Positions 22,272 through 32,632 of a DNA stretch of 64,000 bases are shown here, one piece after another. The DNA is from Cladophialophora immunda (Eukaryota > Ascomycota > Eurotiomycetes > Chaetothyriales > Herpotrichiellaceae), in assembly GCF_000835495.1 (NCBI RefSeq), contig NW_015622544.1, forward strand, positions 3,190,855 to 3,254,854, given 5' to 3'. Below the pieces are notes generated by a model. It did not search any database. It worked only from the letters and a program-made list of their open reading frames with translations, and was not told the DNA's origin. Positions within the stretch are counted from its first letter, which is position 1, and each line of letters starts with the position of its first letter. The position numbers were made by a program, and so were the translations under genes.

Positions 22272-22716
22272 CATGGCCATGAGATTCACCTTCGGCTTTC
22301 CTTTGCGAGTTCCGCCTGTTCTTTTTGCATACCACCGGGAATGCCAGCTCATCACACGATCATAGACTCTTCCTTAATACTGTCAATGAGGCGCCATTTT
22401 AGTTGAAATGTGATTTGGCAACACCCATAATTGAAAGAACCGAAACACGCTCGATAGAAGCTCTTTCTGAAGCTTCCACCCTGACGTGTCTCTCAAAGGA
22501 TCAGTGTATAATATGCCAGCATTATGGCTTGATTCCGCCTTGCTGTTGGGCTGGGATTATATCAGTGACCGATAGGGCGTTATATGAATTGGTGGCAACG
22601 CGTGTCCAAGAACGCGTTTCTGGCCCTTAGACGCGTCGCCGACATTAAGTTCGGGGACAAGAAGACGTTTGTTCTCACCCCATTCCTTATCAATACAACG
22701 CCCCAGGTCTTTCAAT
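22272..22716. other. intergenic, no gene seen
   Basis: 3' region of the coiled-coil frame and promoter of the next gene; AT-richer than its surroundings, no motif. Confidence 0.4.
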
Positions 22717-23488
22717 ATGGCTACAAAACTCAAGCGAGAGCACAGTTACGTGCCCGATGAACCTTCAAAGCGGCTGGCCGTACCTAGCAAACCCGAGACT
22801 TGTACGATTGCGGTTCTTACATTGGCTGGTTCAGCTCGATGCTAACAAGTCTTCAGCCCCAGAGGTTGTCCTTCAGCACCTGTCGTTCTCGGATCTGAAG
22901 GAAGTGGTCCAGACGCTACTTGCACATCCAGCCACTTGCACCTTCACCCAGAGCCAACTGCTTGCGTACCAAGAGAGAGCCTTTGACTATTCCTTCAATG
23001 AAGCTTATGAGGAGCGCTGCAGCATCATGTTAGGGGCGTCCGTCGCAAGGGCAAGTGCAATCAAGTCAGCATACGCCAACAAGGGATCGCAGTCGCTTGT
23101 GCTTTGGCCAGAGTCCATGAAACCCTTTCTTCCGCGTATTCAGGCGTTGATTGACAAAGGCACCGAGGTCACAGGGCCTGTTTTGGCGTGGGATGCCCTG
23201 AAACGAGCGACCCGTATGTCGATATTTGAATGGTATGATGATAGCGACGAAATCACCCTAAACGATGAGGAATCATGCGATTGGTATCATGACGAGGTCG
23301 ACGGTCTGATGCTGCAGATTTTTCGCATTCAGCAGCAGCATGACCCGGAATGGTTACGTGAGGAAGACCCAACCAAGAAGATACGAAAGTGGCAGTTCCT
23401 AGCCAAGACCATCGACGGACCATGTAAATATCGCTATCACCGAACACTGGCCTTCCTCGGAGCCTTCTTACCCACAACCGAAGCCTGA
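22717..23488 (+). CDS. conserved hypothetical protein, possibly a distant Sts1/Cut8 relative
   Basis: Two exons, 22717-22801 and 22857-23488, over a 55-nt intron with a textbook branch site (GTACGA ... GCTAAC ... CTTCAG), giving 238 residues. Exon 1 encodes 'MATKLKREHSYVPDEPSKRL', a basic nuclear-signal-like start. Exon 2 opens with a helical segment 'HLSFSDLKEVVQTLLAHP' of the kind seen at the start of the proteasome-tethering factor Sts1/Cut8, but the rest does not let me confirm that. The C-terminus is unsure: just past the stop, the next frame stays open to about 23643 and reads like protein (SKGCRALDEWSKWGEV), so a further intron is possible. Confidence 0.55.
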
Positions 23489-24065
23489 AGAGTCCAAGGG
23501 CTGTAGAGCACTTGACGAGTGGAGCAAATGGGGAGAGGTGCACGGCGCAGCATGCGATCTACCATGGATGGCCATCCGGATTCCAGTCTCCGCTGCTGAT
23601 GTCGTAACTCTTGAGCACTGCTGTCTGCAAAGTGAAAGGGTCTGAAGCCGAGGTCTTCCCTCTTAGCAGACCGAAGCGCAGGGGCTGACTGGAACAACGA
23701 GCATGGGCATCGGTGGTCACCCCGGGTCCGGTGAAAGAACTGAATAGGTGGATGTGCAGTTGAAAAGAGGACATAGCTCACCCAGCTGATCCTCAAAATC
23801 CGCGAAGCCGTCACTGAATAGCTTCGGGCATCCTTGTGGCAGAAGCAAAAGGCCAAGGGAACAGAGGTTGATAATTCGTTGTCACGTCCAATAGGTTGAG
23901 GGAAATCTCAACGCCACGGTCGACCTGAACAATTCATTGAAAACCATATCGCTGACCTTTGTTGATCCCATTTTCGCTTCACGACCAACCGGTTCCAAGA
24001 TAGGACATGAGCCAGACCACAAGTTTGACATCATCCAAGAAGCGCCCAACCCGGCTGTGCGAAAA
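23489..24065. other. convergent intergenic region
   Basis: Between the Sts1-like gene and the end of ALG13. The first 150 bp may hold an alternative last exon of the former (see that entry). The rest shows nothing. Confidence 0.4.
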
Positions 24066-24683
24066 TCAATCGATCTGCCAGCCCATTTCTTCGGCAATCA
24101 CGTCCTCCAGTCCCCGTTTGTACTTCTCCTCTCCTGACCGCAATGGCGGCCACTTCTTCATCTTCTTCCGCAAATCGTCGACGCTCGCTATCGAACCCGC
24201 GAGATTGTCCAGCTTGCCATGAATTACATACTCCTGCTCGGCTAGAGCCTCGGCCAACTCGACTTGGTGGTTGTGTAAGAGATCGGTGTTTGGGACCACC
24301 ACAATGGGCACACCGATGCGGAGGGCGTCAAGCACTGATCCTGAACCGGCATGGCTGATGACCATCCCCTCCTCCTGCTGGGTTCGACCCTTGACTGCAA
24401 GCATCTCCCCTCGCAGCCCTTCTCTGTTGAACCCGAAGCCTGTAATCTCGATGCTTCTATCGAGATCGGCTTCCGCTAGAGCTCTGGTCTGCTCCTGGAA
24501 TATGGCTTCGCCCTCGTGATTGCCATACTGGATTCGTAGTTGCGTATATCCTGCATCGCGAAGAGGTTTGATGAATGCTGGCTCCAGTACGGCGCGGACC
24601 AGACTATTGAAGGGAGCTGTTGCGCCGATGGTCACAAAGCATCGCTTCCCAGAGACATTGCTAGATGCTTTCGGATCGCTCAT
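24066..24683 (-). CDS. ALG13: UDP-GlcNAc transferase catalytic subunit Alg13
   Basis: An intronless 205-residue protein with the GT28 C-terminal half fold. The sequence opens with 'CFVTIGATAPFNSLVRAVL' and 'LRIQYGNHEG', and has the UDP-GlcNAc site 'VISHAGSGSVLDALRIGVP' followed by 'IVVVPNTDLLHNHQVELAEA'. Alg13 joins the membrane protein Alg14 at the ER to add the second GlcNAc to dolichol-PP-GlcNAc in N-glycan synthesis. ATG 24683 puts the catalytic fold about 13 residues in; an in-frame ATG at 24761 would add a hydrophobic-ended leader that the family lacks. It is divergent from the mS35 gene (223 bp between starts). Confidence 0.92.
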   Translation of the reverse strand: MSDPKASSNVSGKRCFVTIGATAPFNSLVRAVLEPAFIKPLRDAGYTQLRIQYGNHEGEAIFQEQTRALAEADLDRSIEITGFGFNREGLRGEMLAVKGRTQQEEGMVISHAGSGSVLDALRIGVPIVVVPNTDLLHNHQVELAEALAEQEYVIHGKLDNLAGSIASVDDLRKKMKKWPPLRSGEEKYKRGLEDVIAEEMGWQID

Positions 24684-24906
24684 TATCCAAATTCTCGAGG
24701 AGATAATTGCGACAAGGGAGGAAGCATGAGGAGGACCATGAAGTGGCACTACCCAAGACATGTTCTTGGGTGGATCATATGGGCTCTAAGGGGCCCGACC
24801 GCTGTACGGCCGACTATAAGGACCCCAAATGCGAATGCGATTTTGGGGAAATTTATCTGAAGCTCCCCAATGCGCAGGTTTACAAGATCCAAAGACACCG
24901 GCAACA

Positions 24907-26205
24907 ATGGCCACCACGGCACGGCATTTATGTCGGTCATTGTTTCAGGTCAGTCGACAAATACCCGTGAAGCGAAAATGTCAAGCAGCACAGTCGCAGC
25001 TCTTCACGCGACGGCATCGAGTCACAAGCACGAGCACCCAATTTCGACAACTCTCGACGACTTTGCCGCGCCGGGCAGACAAAGACCGAAGGATCAGTGC
25101 CTTTGACCAGGACGGAGATGGTGAGGAAGATGATGAAGGCTTGGACCTCAGTCGACCTCCCGAGGGCGGCTACAAAATCCCCTCTACACCCATCACCCTT
25201 GCCGACCTAGACCCCGACGAACTCGCCGATTTCCAAATGCTCTCGCCCAAGGACCAAGAGTCGTACCTGGCCTTGCAGAATCACTACGCGGCCGAATTCG
25301 AAGAAGCTGGAATCAACTTCAACGCCGATCCCAACGCCCAAGACCCCTTGATGGAGAAACTTGTCGACAGCGTAGACCGAGAAATCGGCAAGGAAGTCGA
25401 ACCCTTGGATTTCCCCGACGTCCCGTTGAAAGGCAATGAAGTGGGCTTCTGGGCGTTGGATGAAGAGGACGACGAATTCACGCAAGTGGAAGACGGCGAT
25501 GAGGAGTGGGACGAGAGTGCTATTTCGAGTGTTGCGCATAACGAGTTGGACCTACACCGAGAGGTCCGGGAATACACACGGGTCATTGCCTGGGATATGC
25601 CCTTATTACAGCGTAAGTCTCCTGCGGCTTATGCCTGCCTCGACGTTCTTACTAATATATCTTTCCCAGAGTTCGCAAAACCGTTCACACCCCCTACGGA
25701 GGCTACGCCCCTCCGTTTCCGCTACACTACGTACATGGGCGAATACCACCCAGCTGCCCGTAAAGTGGTTGTACAATTCTGCTCGAAAGACCTCCCCAAT
25801 CTCACCGAGAAACAGCGGATTAAACTCCTCAAACTCGTCGGCCCGCGCTACAACCCAGATACGGACGTGATCAAGATGTCGTGCGAAACCTTTGAGGCGC
25901 CCGCGCAGAACAAGCGTTATCTGGGAGATCTGGTCAAGAAGGTACTGGACGAAGCGCGCAACGGGAAGGATACGTTTGAAGACATCCCACTCGACTTGAG
26001 ACATCACAAGCCGCAAAAGAAAATCGAGTTTCCTGAGAACTGGAAGTTGAAGCCCTCTAGGGTCAAGGAGCTATTGATCGCGAGACAGGAGCAGAAGCTG
26101 CTGGGCGAGGGTCAGACGGCACAGCAATCCCCGGTACTCGATGGCAAGGAATTAGTGCACGAGTATGTTCGGGCGTTGGGAAGACCAGCGCCCTTGAGAC
26201 CATAG
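24907..26205 (+). CDS. RSM24: mitochondrial small-subunit ribosomal protein mS35 (Rsm24)
   Basis: Two exons, 24907-25612 and 25670-26205, over a 57-nt intron (GTAAGT ... TTTCCCAG), giving 413 residues; the intron is in frame. The start gives an Arg-rich, acid-free mitochondrial presequence (about residues 1-55, including 'RHRVTSTSTQFRQLSTTLPR'). An acidic linker follows, then the MRP-S28/S35 domain with 'RFRYTTYMGEYHPAARKVVV' and 'KLLKLVGPRYNPDTDVIKMS'. It is part of the 37S mitoribosome, near the mRNA channel. Upstream in-frame ATG 24829 is rejected because its peptide does not look like a presequence. Confidence 0.88.
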   Translation: MATTARHLCRSLFQVSRQIPVKRKCQAAQSQLFTRRHRVTSTSTQFRQLSTTLPRRADKDRRISAFDQDGDGEEDDEGLDLSRPPEGGYKIPSTPITLADLDPDELADFQMLSPKDQESYLALQNHYAAEFEEAGINFNADPNAQDPLMEKLVDSVDREIGKEVEPLDFPDVPLKGNEVGFWALDEEDDEFTQVEDGDEEWDESAISSVAHNELDLHREVREYTRVIAWDMPLLQRKSPAAYACLDVLTNISFPEFAKPFTPPTEATPLRFRYTTYMGEYHPAARKVVVQFCSKDLPNLTEKQRIKLLKLVGPRYNPDTDVIKMSCETFEAPAQNKRYLGDLVKKVLDEARNGKDTFEDIPLDLRHHKPQKKIEFPENWKLKPSRVKELLIARQEQKLLGEGQTAQQSPVLDGKELVHEYVRALGRPAPLRP

Positions 26206-26627
26206 CGGTCTTTGTAAAACTAGGGATACAAAATAGATCTCAACGGAACATTTGCAAAACACTGTAAAGGGAAGGTCTGGGCCTTTGACGTGAAGTCTTT
26301 CATTTGTTTGTTCATTCCGACTATCCCCCCCTCTCGATCGTCCTCTCGATCGAGAGAGGAGAGATAAGATAGTATCTCTGGAGAAAGACGACATAGGTAT
26401 AAATTTCGGACCCGGCATTTGACATGATGTTGAAATCTCATACCAGCAAATCCCCCAAAGCTCGCTTGAATCGTTCCTCTCTCCGTCACCGGCCCGCCGC
26501 CAAAACTCCCGAGCTATGCTATGCTGAAAGGACACCAGCTCTGATTGCTCATGATTTCTTCATCCATCCTCCATCGTTGTTGTCGTTGACGGCCGGCCAT
26601 TGATCTGGCTTGGTCGTGAGGTTGGGT
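26206..26627. other. convergent intergenic region with a perfect palindrome
   Basis: Contains the 14-bp palindrome CTCTCGATCGAGAG at 26343-26356, flanked by a second ctctcgatcg copy just to its left (26331-26340). It lies between the 3' ends of mS35 and the CCCH gene, so a shared 3'-end role is possible but unproven. Confidence 0.4.
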
Positions 26628-28061
26628 CTACGCTTTCTTCTGCGTTTGGCCCTGTGCCTTTTTCCGACGGGGATTTTTGCCGCCGCGGCCCTGTTTCTTC
26701 GCATTCCCAACAACGGCGGAAGCGCCAGCATCACCAGCAACATCAGCAGCAGCAGTCTTCTTCTCGCCCTCCTCGCTGCTCTCGCCGCTCTCGCCGCTCT
26801 CGCCCTTCTTGGCGGCCGCCTCCCGCGCGGCATTCTGCTCCTCCTCCCACCCGGCCTGCTCCTGCTCGCGGATCTTCTCCATCTGGGCATCCATCATGTC
26901 GCCGAGCTCGCTGTCCATGTCGGCGGCGAAGGCGGCGGCGAGGCGCTCGTCGCGGCGCTCCCTCTCGGCGGCGCGGGCCCTGTCGACCTCGGAGGCCGTG
27001 GGTCGCGCGTGGGCGAAGCCAGGGCCACGGTGGTTGCCGCCGGCCCGTGGGGCTCGGTCGGCGTGGTAATATCGGCCGCCTCTGCCGTTGCCAACGGGCA
27101 GGGCGTTGATGTGCGTGGCGATCATGCGCCGGGTGGCTTCCGCATTCAGACTGACGCGCTTGTGCTGATGATGCGAATGCGGTGGCGGCGGCGGTGGCGG
27201 CGGCGGCGCGGCCTTGCTGCCGTCGAAGATGCCGTAGCTGAGCCCGTTTCGCCCGCCGTTGACGCGCAGGCTGCCCACCTTGTACGCCTTGCGGTACCAG
27301 TCCGGCAGGTCGCGGAAGCCCAGCACCTCCAGCACACCGAGCTTCATCGGCATCACGTGCTTGAACATGCAGCCCTGCTGCGCAAAGTTGCACTCGCCGG
27401 TGCGTAGCCAGTACGAGCAGTACACTTTCTGGCCCACTGGTGGCATGTCTGGGTCTAGGTCAGCAGGAGGGCTGTTGCCTGCAGGAATGGCCGTGGCCTT
27501 AATTCGCCATGCCAGAGGAGGGGAGGTGGTCGTCGTGGCGGCTGTGGCGGTAGTCGTTGCGGTGGCGGTTGCGGTGGTCGTGCAAGGCTGAATGGTTGCA
27601 GAAGGACTGGCCGGTGGGGTGGTGGGTCGAGACGACTTGCTTTCCTCCTCATTCGAGCCCGTGGAAGATGGAACGGCGTTGCTGGCCGTTTCACTAGGTT
27701 GATCTCCAGCGGCATCGGGCGCTTTGGACACGGTCGGGGTTGATGGAGTGGTTGGGCGCAACACGGGAGCGGTGACAGTGGAATCTGGCTTTGAGGCGTT
27801 CGAGGCCGGAGATGGAGGAGCGCAGATGGGGTTGAACGGGATTGGGGTGGTGTTGTTCATGCTTTGCACGACGTGGTATTCGTGTCGCGCTTCGTAGACG
27901 CCAACCCCCGTCATGCCAGCGACGTCAAAGGCACTGAGGCTTCGAGAAACCCCCTCGATCTGGACGTGAATGGGCAGCTCATCCATGGCAATCAACGGAA
28001 CCATGGCGCCATTCTGACGGGTGACAAAGAATTGAGGTCTGAGACTCTGTTGTTCGGCCAT
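26628..28061 (-). CDS. CCCH zinc-finger protein (fungal, RNA-binding type)
   Basis: An intronless 477-residue protein. The centre has one CCCH finger: 'CSYWLRTGECNFAQQGCMFK' followed by H, then the conserved 'GLRDLPDWYRKAY'-type block (here FRDLPDWYRKAYKVGSLRVN). The N-terminal 90 residues ('QFFVTRQNGAMVPLIAMDEL') are also conserved-looking. Between them lies low-complexity Thr/Ala/Pro. After the finger come a poly-proline/histidine run, an Arg/Glu/Ala coiled-coil stretch and a basic tail (ends GQTQKKA). CCCH proteins bind AU-rich or other single-stranded RNA; the target is unknown. The start at 28061 is chosen over an in-frame ATG at 28136 because conserved sequence begins there. Confidence 0.8.
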   Translation of the reverse strand: MAEQQSLRPQFFVTRQNGAMVPLIAMDELPIHVQIEGVSRSLSAFDVAGMTGVGVYEARHEYHVVQSMNNTTPIPFNPICAPPSPASNASKPDSTVTAPVLRPTTPSTPTVSKAPDAAGDQPSETASNAVPSSTGSNEEESKSSRPTTPPASPSATIQPCTTTATATATTTATAATTTTSPPLAWRIKATAIPAGNSPPADLDPDMPPVGQKVYCSYWLRTGECNFAQQGCMFKHVMPMKLGVLEVLGFRDLPDWYRKAYKVGSLRVNGGRNGLSYGIFDGSKAAPPPPPPPPPHSHHQHKRVSLNAEATRRMIATHINALPVGNGRGGRYYHADRAPRAGGNHRGPGFAHARPTASEVDRARAAERERRDERLAAAFAADMDSELGDMMDAQMEKIREQEQAGWEEEQNAAREAAAKKGESGESGESSEEGEKKTAAADVAGDAGASAVVGNAKKQGRGGKNPRRKKAQGQTQKKA

Positions 28062-28171
28062 TTCGTCTCGGTGCGGCAATGTCTCTCGTGACAAGTTGGC
28101 TGAGATTGGCTGAAGCAAGGAGGACCGGAGCAGCAAAGGGGTGGGGTCGATGTCTGTTTGATCGATGTGAG

Positions 28172-28177
28172 TATATA
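28172..28177 (-). promoter_or_regulatory. possible TATA box of the CCCH gene
   Basis: TATATA about 112 bp upstream of the ATG at 28061. Sequence match only. Confidence 0.35.
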
Positions 28178-30024
28178 AGCGATCTAGAGTTAGGAAGCCC
28201 TTTGATACTCAAGCAACGGGAGATGGTCTGTGAACAAAGTGTCGAGGGAGAAAGAGGGAGGCAGATGAAATATTTATATAGGAGATCGTTGGTCAGAGAC
28301 AATGATCGCGCCGCAGTGAACGCAGTGAACGCAACGTTTTGAAATGAGGCGCGATGGGGGACAATAGCGACGGGGGCAATACTCACAATAAGGGTCGATT
28401 GCAGCGATATAGGTCGGTGAATTGGGGTGAGGCTGTAGGCACGGCCAGTGAATGGGTGACAGATTTCAACAGCAGTGAATTTGACGCGGGCAAGATATAG
28501 CAGACTCCAATGGACGGTGACGGTGAACGTCATGCATTATATAACCTGGTGCGCACGACGACAATCGCGCTCCGTACCTTTGAACAAACGGTCCAGGGAC
28601 CGCACTGCCTGCGCAATCCCACTTCCTCAGCTTTTGTTTGTGTGTGCTTTGTGCGCACCGCGCCTAGGTTCCTAGTTTAGAGTTACACACGAGGCGGATG
28701 TGCCTAGGGAACAACGACCAAACAACGGGCGATTGCATGGCAGACAAGAAGACGACAAGACAACAAGACAAGGGGACAAGGGGACAATGAACGATATGCC
28801 CTCCAAACTCACACTCACGGAGACGACATTGACGCCAGCCAGCACCAGCATCGGCATCATCAAATGGAAAGGGAGCCGCAAGGCTATCACTTGCCCCCTC
28901 AGCATTGATATCACGACCAGCAGCCATGGTCTGGATGGGAACACCGCATCTCTTCATGTTTGGAGTTGCGGGCGCATACTCGCACCATCTCCAAAGCTGA
29001 TCTGCACTAGAGAATTGTTGGTCGGTCCTGAGGAAGAGACACAAAGCGACAAACATCTTCTTTTCTTTTCTTTTCTTGTTCTCTCTTTGTTGTTCTTTGA
29101 TGGAAGATGGACGTTGGATTTAGATGGAAAGGGCAGGCACACAGTCAGCAAGGAGATGAGTGGCTTTGGTGGAGCGCACATGGGCGGGAAATCCCTGGTC
29201 TTGCTTCTGTTTCTGGCCATGAGTCGCGACTGTGATTGACAGGCTGGACAAGGCTTTCGGATGTCAGGCACCAGTTAAAGGACTTTTATGCACAGTTAAA
29301 GATAGCGATCGATGCCGCTAAAATCCTGCCGCTAGCCTCAAGCGGCAATACCGGTATATCCGGGTGCACTAGCCCGGTCGGCATTCTGAGACACGGATTA
29401 CTTGATCTTCCTGGTCCGAAAAGTCAGGCATCCCTTTTAACCAGCGTAGTTAGCCTGCGAGCCCTAGTGCTTCAGGCGCGCCCAAATGCCCAGGGAGCCT
29501 AGCCATACCCAGCAAGTCATGCCTAGCGAGCAGTTGTGCTTTCCTTCTGGCCCAGCCGGGATAGGGACAGGCTAAAGGGGTCACTTGGACACCCTGCAGC
29601 GACCACCTGGCAGGCCCTCAAGCACGCTCCAACACCTCAGCAACCCGTCGCCTGCCCACGGTCCAACCACACTGACACTCGTATCCTCCCAACCACAACC
29701 ACCACTCGCCGGCTCTCGCATCTTATTCCCCTGCCCGATCGCTCGCTCCCGTTTTACCCAGCAGGCCAGTCATCTTGCACGCACTGCCTGCGCCTCACCT
29801 CGTCCCCGACTGACCGCACTGCACCAACCTTCTGCCCTTCAAACCCTTTGTAACCTGACCTCCTCCCTCATCCGTCAAACGACCATCGACTCGACCACCC
29901 ACCACCTCCCGAGGTTGAGTTCCATCACTCTCGTTTCTATCTCTTTTTCGCTTCTTCCTCCTTCTTGCGTTCTCGCTTCTGCTGCTCATACGCGTCCGAA
30001 TCGTCTTGATTTCCTCGCGATACC
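28178..30024. other. divergent intergenic region, 1.85 kb
   Basis: Upstream of both the CCCH gene (minus) and the SH3 gene (plus). Open frames up to 179 codons lack motifs. About 29580-30020 is strongly pyrimidine-rich and is read as promoter/leader of the SH3 gene. Confidence 0.4.
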
Positions 30025-30813
30025 ATGGCCACCGAGGCCTCCATCGCCCTGACGAACCGCTCTCTTCGTACCATTCGTACCGTGCGTAACCACCCAACCT
30101 CCGACCCTTTCTCGGATCACCAGATTGACCTTGGATAGGAACTGGAATTTCTCGCCGATACCTCCATCATCTCCCCCGAACAGCTCTCCTCCATCCTAGC
30201 ACAACTACCCGCCCAGACGCCGCTACATGCTCCTTTACACGCTCCCGTCAATGGCACCGCCAACACGCCCGTCGATCAATTCTCAAGCATGAGCCTCAAG
30301 GAGGGATATGCTCCCGTTCCTACACCTGCACCTCTCCCTCCCCCAGCCTACGTCCCGCCTCCGATATTGTCCATCGCATCCGCGCTCTACGCATATACGC
30401 CCACAGATGCCGGTGACCTGGCACTCCAGCAAGGTGATCGGATACAAGTACTGGAACATATGAACAATGATTGTACGTGTCACCCATCAACACTTGTGTT
30501 CAACTGGATGCTAACTTAAATCTCAGGGTGGAGAGGTCGCAATGAAAGAACAAATCTAGAAGGCATCTTCCCACGAAGCTATGTAAATGTCATCGAGGAC
30601 CGACGGCCTCCCATGGTCCACTCACAGTCGACTGAGTACGGAAATCTGCCCCTGCAAATCAGTCAATCAGGCTCTTCCGCCGGCGGTCCAGAAGGTCGGA
30701 AGTACAGCAAGCTCGAAGAGCAGGGCAAGAAGTTCGGCAAGAAGATGGGCAACGCTGCCATCTTCGGAGCTGGAGCCACAATTGGCAGCAACATTGTCAA
30801 TGGCATTTTCTAA
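30025..30813 (+). CDS. LSB1: SH3-domain protein of the Lsb1/Pin3 type (actin patch)
   Basis: Three exons: 30025-30081, 30139-30472 and 30527-30813, giving 225 residues; intron 2 has a GCTAAC branch. The N-terminus 'SIALTNRSLRTIRTELEFLA' is the family start. One SH3 domain spans about residues 113-165: ALYAYTPTDAGDLALQQGDR, then the WW pair created by splicing (N-N-D-W-W) and 'GIFPRSYVNVIED'. Yeast Lsb1 and Pin3/Lsb2 bind the WASP homologue Las17 and modulate Arp2/3 actin assembly and prion formation. The C-terminus has a Gly/Ala-rich segment ('GNAAIFGAGATIGSNIVNG') seen in the fungal proteins. Exon 1 is small and could be missed by gene finders. Confidence 0.85.
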
Positions 30814-31807
30814 TGACGGTATTAACGTTCTGATGCTCGATATTTCAGCCTTTGAGACTTGCAAAGGCTATGGCTATGAAATTTCGTTAGAGTGTCCTCC
30901 ACAGAGCGGAAGAGCGCACAAGCACTGCAACGGGAGCGAATAATGGGCATTATCTTGACAAAAAAAGAAATCGGAATCACTTCTTGACGGAGACGGGGTG
31001 CATGGGCAAACGGCGTCAAAATGGGAGAAAATGGCGTTGATCGTCGGCGGTCGGCCACCGACTTGACTTCTTTGGCTACGCTGATCGTCGACAAAGATGA
31101 ATGGACACGGGATACGCTCCCAACAACCATCCATACTTATATTCTCTTTTGTCCTTTTCAACAGGCCATCCGCGGGCCATTTCTTTCTCCAGAGCGAAGA
31201 GCTTGGTGGTTTTGTTCAGGGGACGAGGCACAGTGGTTTCCCACAATTGCCCTAGGGATTGAGAAAGCAAGCAAGGACAGAATGAACTGCAAATCTTTTT
31301 ACGGGCATGACGAGTTCAACTTGATTGATATGCAGACAGATTTTCCCGTACTGCACATATTGTACTTTCAAGAAGGCCTGGTACGAAATCAAAAATTCCA
31401 TATCCATAGCTGGTTCGTCTCCTAGCTTCCGACCCACGCGTGCTTCTTTCCACCCCGGGCTGCAATAAGCTCCTCTTTCGTGATTTGCAATTGACAGGTT
31501 CTGAAATCATGCAAGGCCACTCCTCCCCAGAAAATATTGGCGTTCCTGACCCGAATGCTTGGTACTCACGAAAGGGGGCTCGCGTGTCGAGAGCTCCGCC
31601 TAAATAATGTGCCGGCGTCGATCTCGGTCTCGGAGAGCTCAAGGGTTGGTTTGGCTTGAAAAAGACCGTGAAGCTGTACGTCCGTCGTGGACGTTGGGGG
31701 AGCCGGTTCTCTATCCTCGAAACAAGTCGAGGGCACGCTGAATGTCCGTCCTCATCTCTTGATGTGGTCTGTTGTCATAAGATGTCTGATGTGAAACCCG
31801 ATATCTT
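30814..31807. other. convergent intergenic region, no gene seen
   Basis: Open frames on both strands are short and overlapping, with no motif; read as 3' regions of the SH3 and SF3b5 genes plus spacer. Confidence 0.4.
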
Positions 31808-32065
31808 TCAGTCCTCATCTCTTTGTGGCGGCGGTCCGCTCGCCCTGATCATCTTTTCAATCATCTGTCCTCTTACGATCTCCTTGTTCTCTCCCAGTCC
31901 GAGGGCCATGTACGCAAGCAGAGGAGGGTGACCGACATAACTGGCGAGAGAGTCGCGGACAATGTTTTGGCTCCATTCGTAGCGGGTGGTGTCGGCGTGG
32001 CCAGTGCCTACGTATTTGGCCTGCAGGGACTCGAGTTGTTGGAGAGTGCGCAATTTATCGGCCAT
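31808..32065 (-). CDS. YSF3: splicing factor 3B subunit 5 (SF3b10/Ysf3)
   Basis: An 85-residue intronless gene, the usual size for SF3b5. The diagnostic block 'LESLQAKYVGTGHADTTRYE' is followed by 'RDSLASYVGHPPLLAYMALG' and 'MIEKMIRASGPP'. SF3b5 is a small structural part of the SF3b complex in U2 snRNP, sitting between SF3B1 and SF3B3 and helping branch-site recognition. It is divergent from the isocitrate dehydrogenase gene (568 bp between starts). Confidence 0.95.
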   Translation of the reverse strand: MADKLRTLQQLESLQAKYVGTGHADTTRYEWSQNIVRDSLASYVGHPPLLAYMALGLGENKEIVRGQMIEKMIRASGPPPQRDED

Positions 32066-32579
32066 GGTGAAGGACGAAGGGAATTTTGGGGGGGAAACCG
32101 TGAGGCAGAAAGATATGAGGCTGGTAAGTTGATTGGTACTTGTTTGTTGCTCGTTCTCAACGTGTCTGGCGCGGAAGAATTCTGCAACCAGTTTCTAGGG
32201 TCGAAGTTGGGAAGCGATCTCGGAGCCTTAGCCGCGCTCGCCACCCCGTGGCATCCCATTGTGTGCCGTTATTCATTATTATTATTCCGCCAAAGCAGCA
32301 GAAAACCCCACGTCCCGCAGGTGCCAATCGCAGCCAAAGTTCGAACCAATTCCGCCTATGTTCATCCTCGGCTGTTGGTCCATCTCGTCATCGGCTGTTG
32401 AATCACAAGATCTCTATCCGATGGCACCTCAGAGGGGTGTCCACAACAACCACCAGCAAGCCGAGCTATCTGCGCACTTCCCAACGTGCAAAGTTTGCGG
32501 TTGTCAAGGTAATGGGCTAAGAGATCCTCCCAAGTCGACCTGATCACGTCGGTCTGCTCACCCGGACCTCACAGCTTCT

Positions 32580-32585
32580 TATATA
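32580..32585 (+). promoter_or_regulatory. possible TATA box of NADP-isocitrate dehydrogenase
   Basis: TATATA 48 bp upstream of the first ATG (32633). Its closeness implies a very short leader for the longest transcript, or a start site between the two main ATGs. Confidence 0.35.
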
Positions 32586-32632
32586 CCTGCCACTCTCCGT
32601 TCCTTTATCTAGCTTTTTTCTCCCCTACCCAC

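Noticed and set aside
26600..27400. Several plus-strand frames up to 265 codons
   Set aside because: Shadows of the repetitive Ala/Glu/Arg coding of the CCCH zinc-finger gene on the other strand.
28178..30024. Possible gene of about 180 codons at 28700-29239
   Set aside because: No motif, no intron signals supporting extension, and compositional bias.
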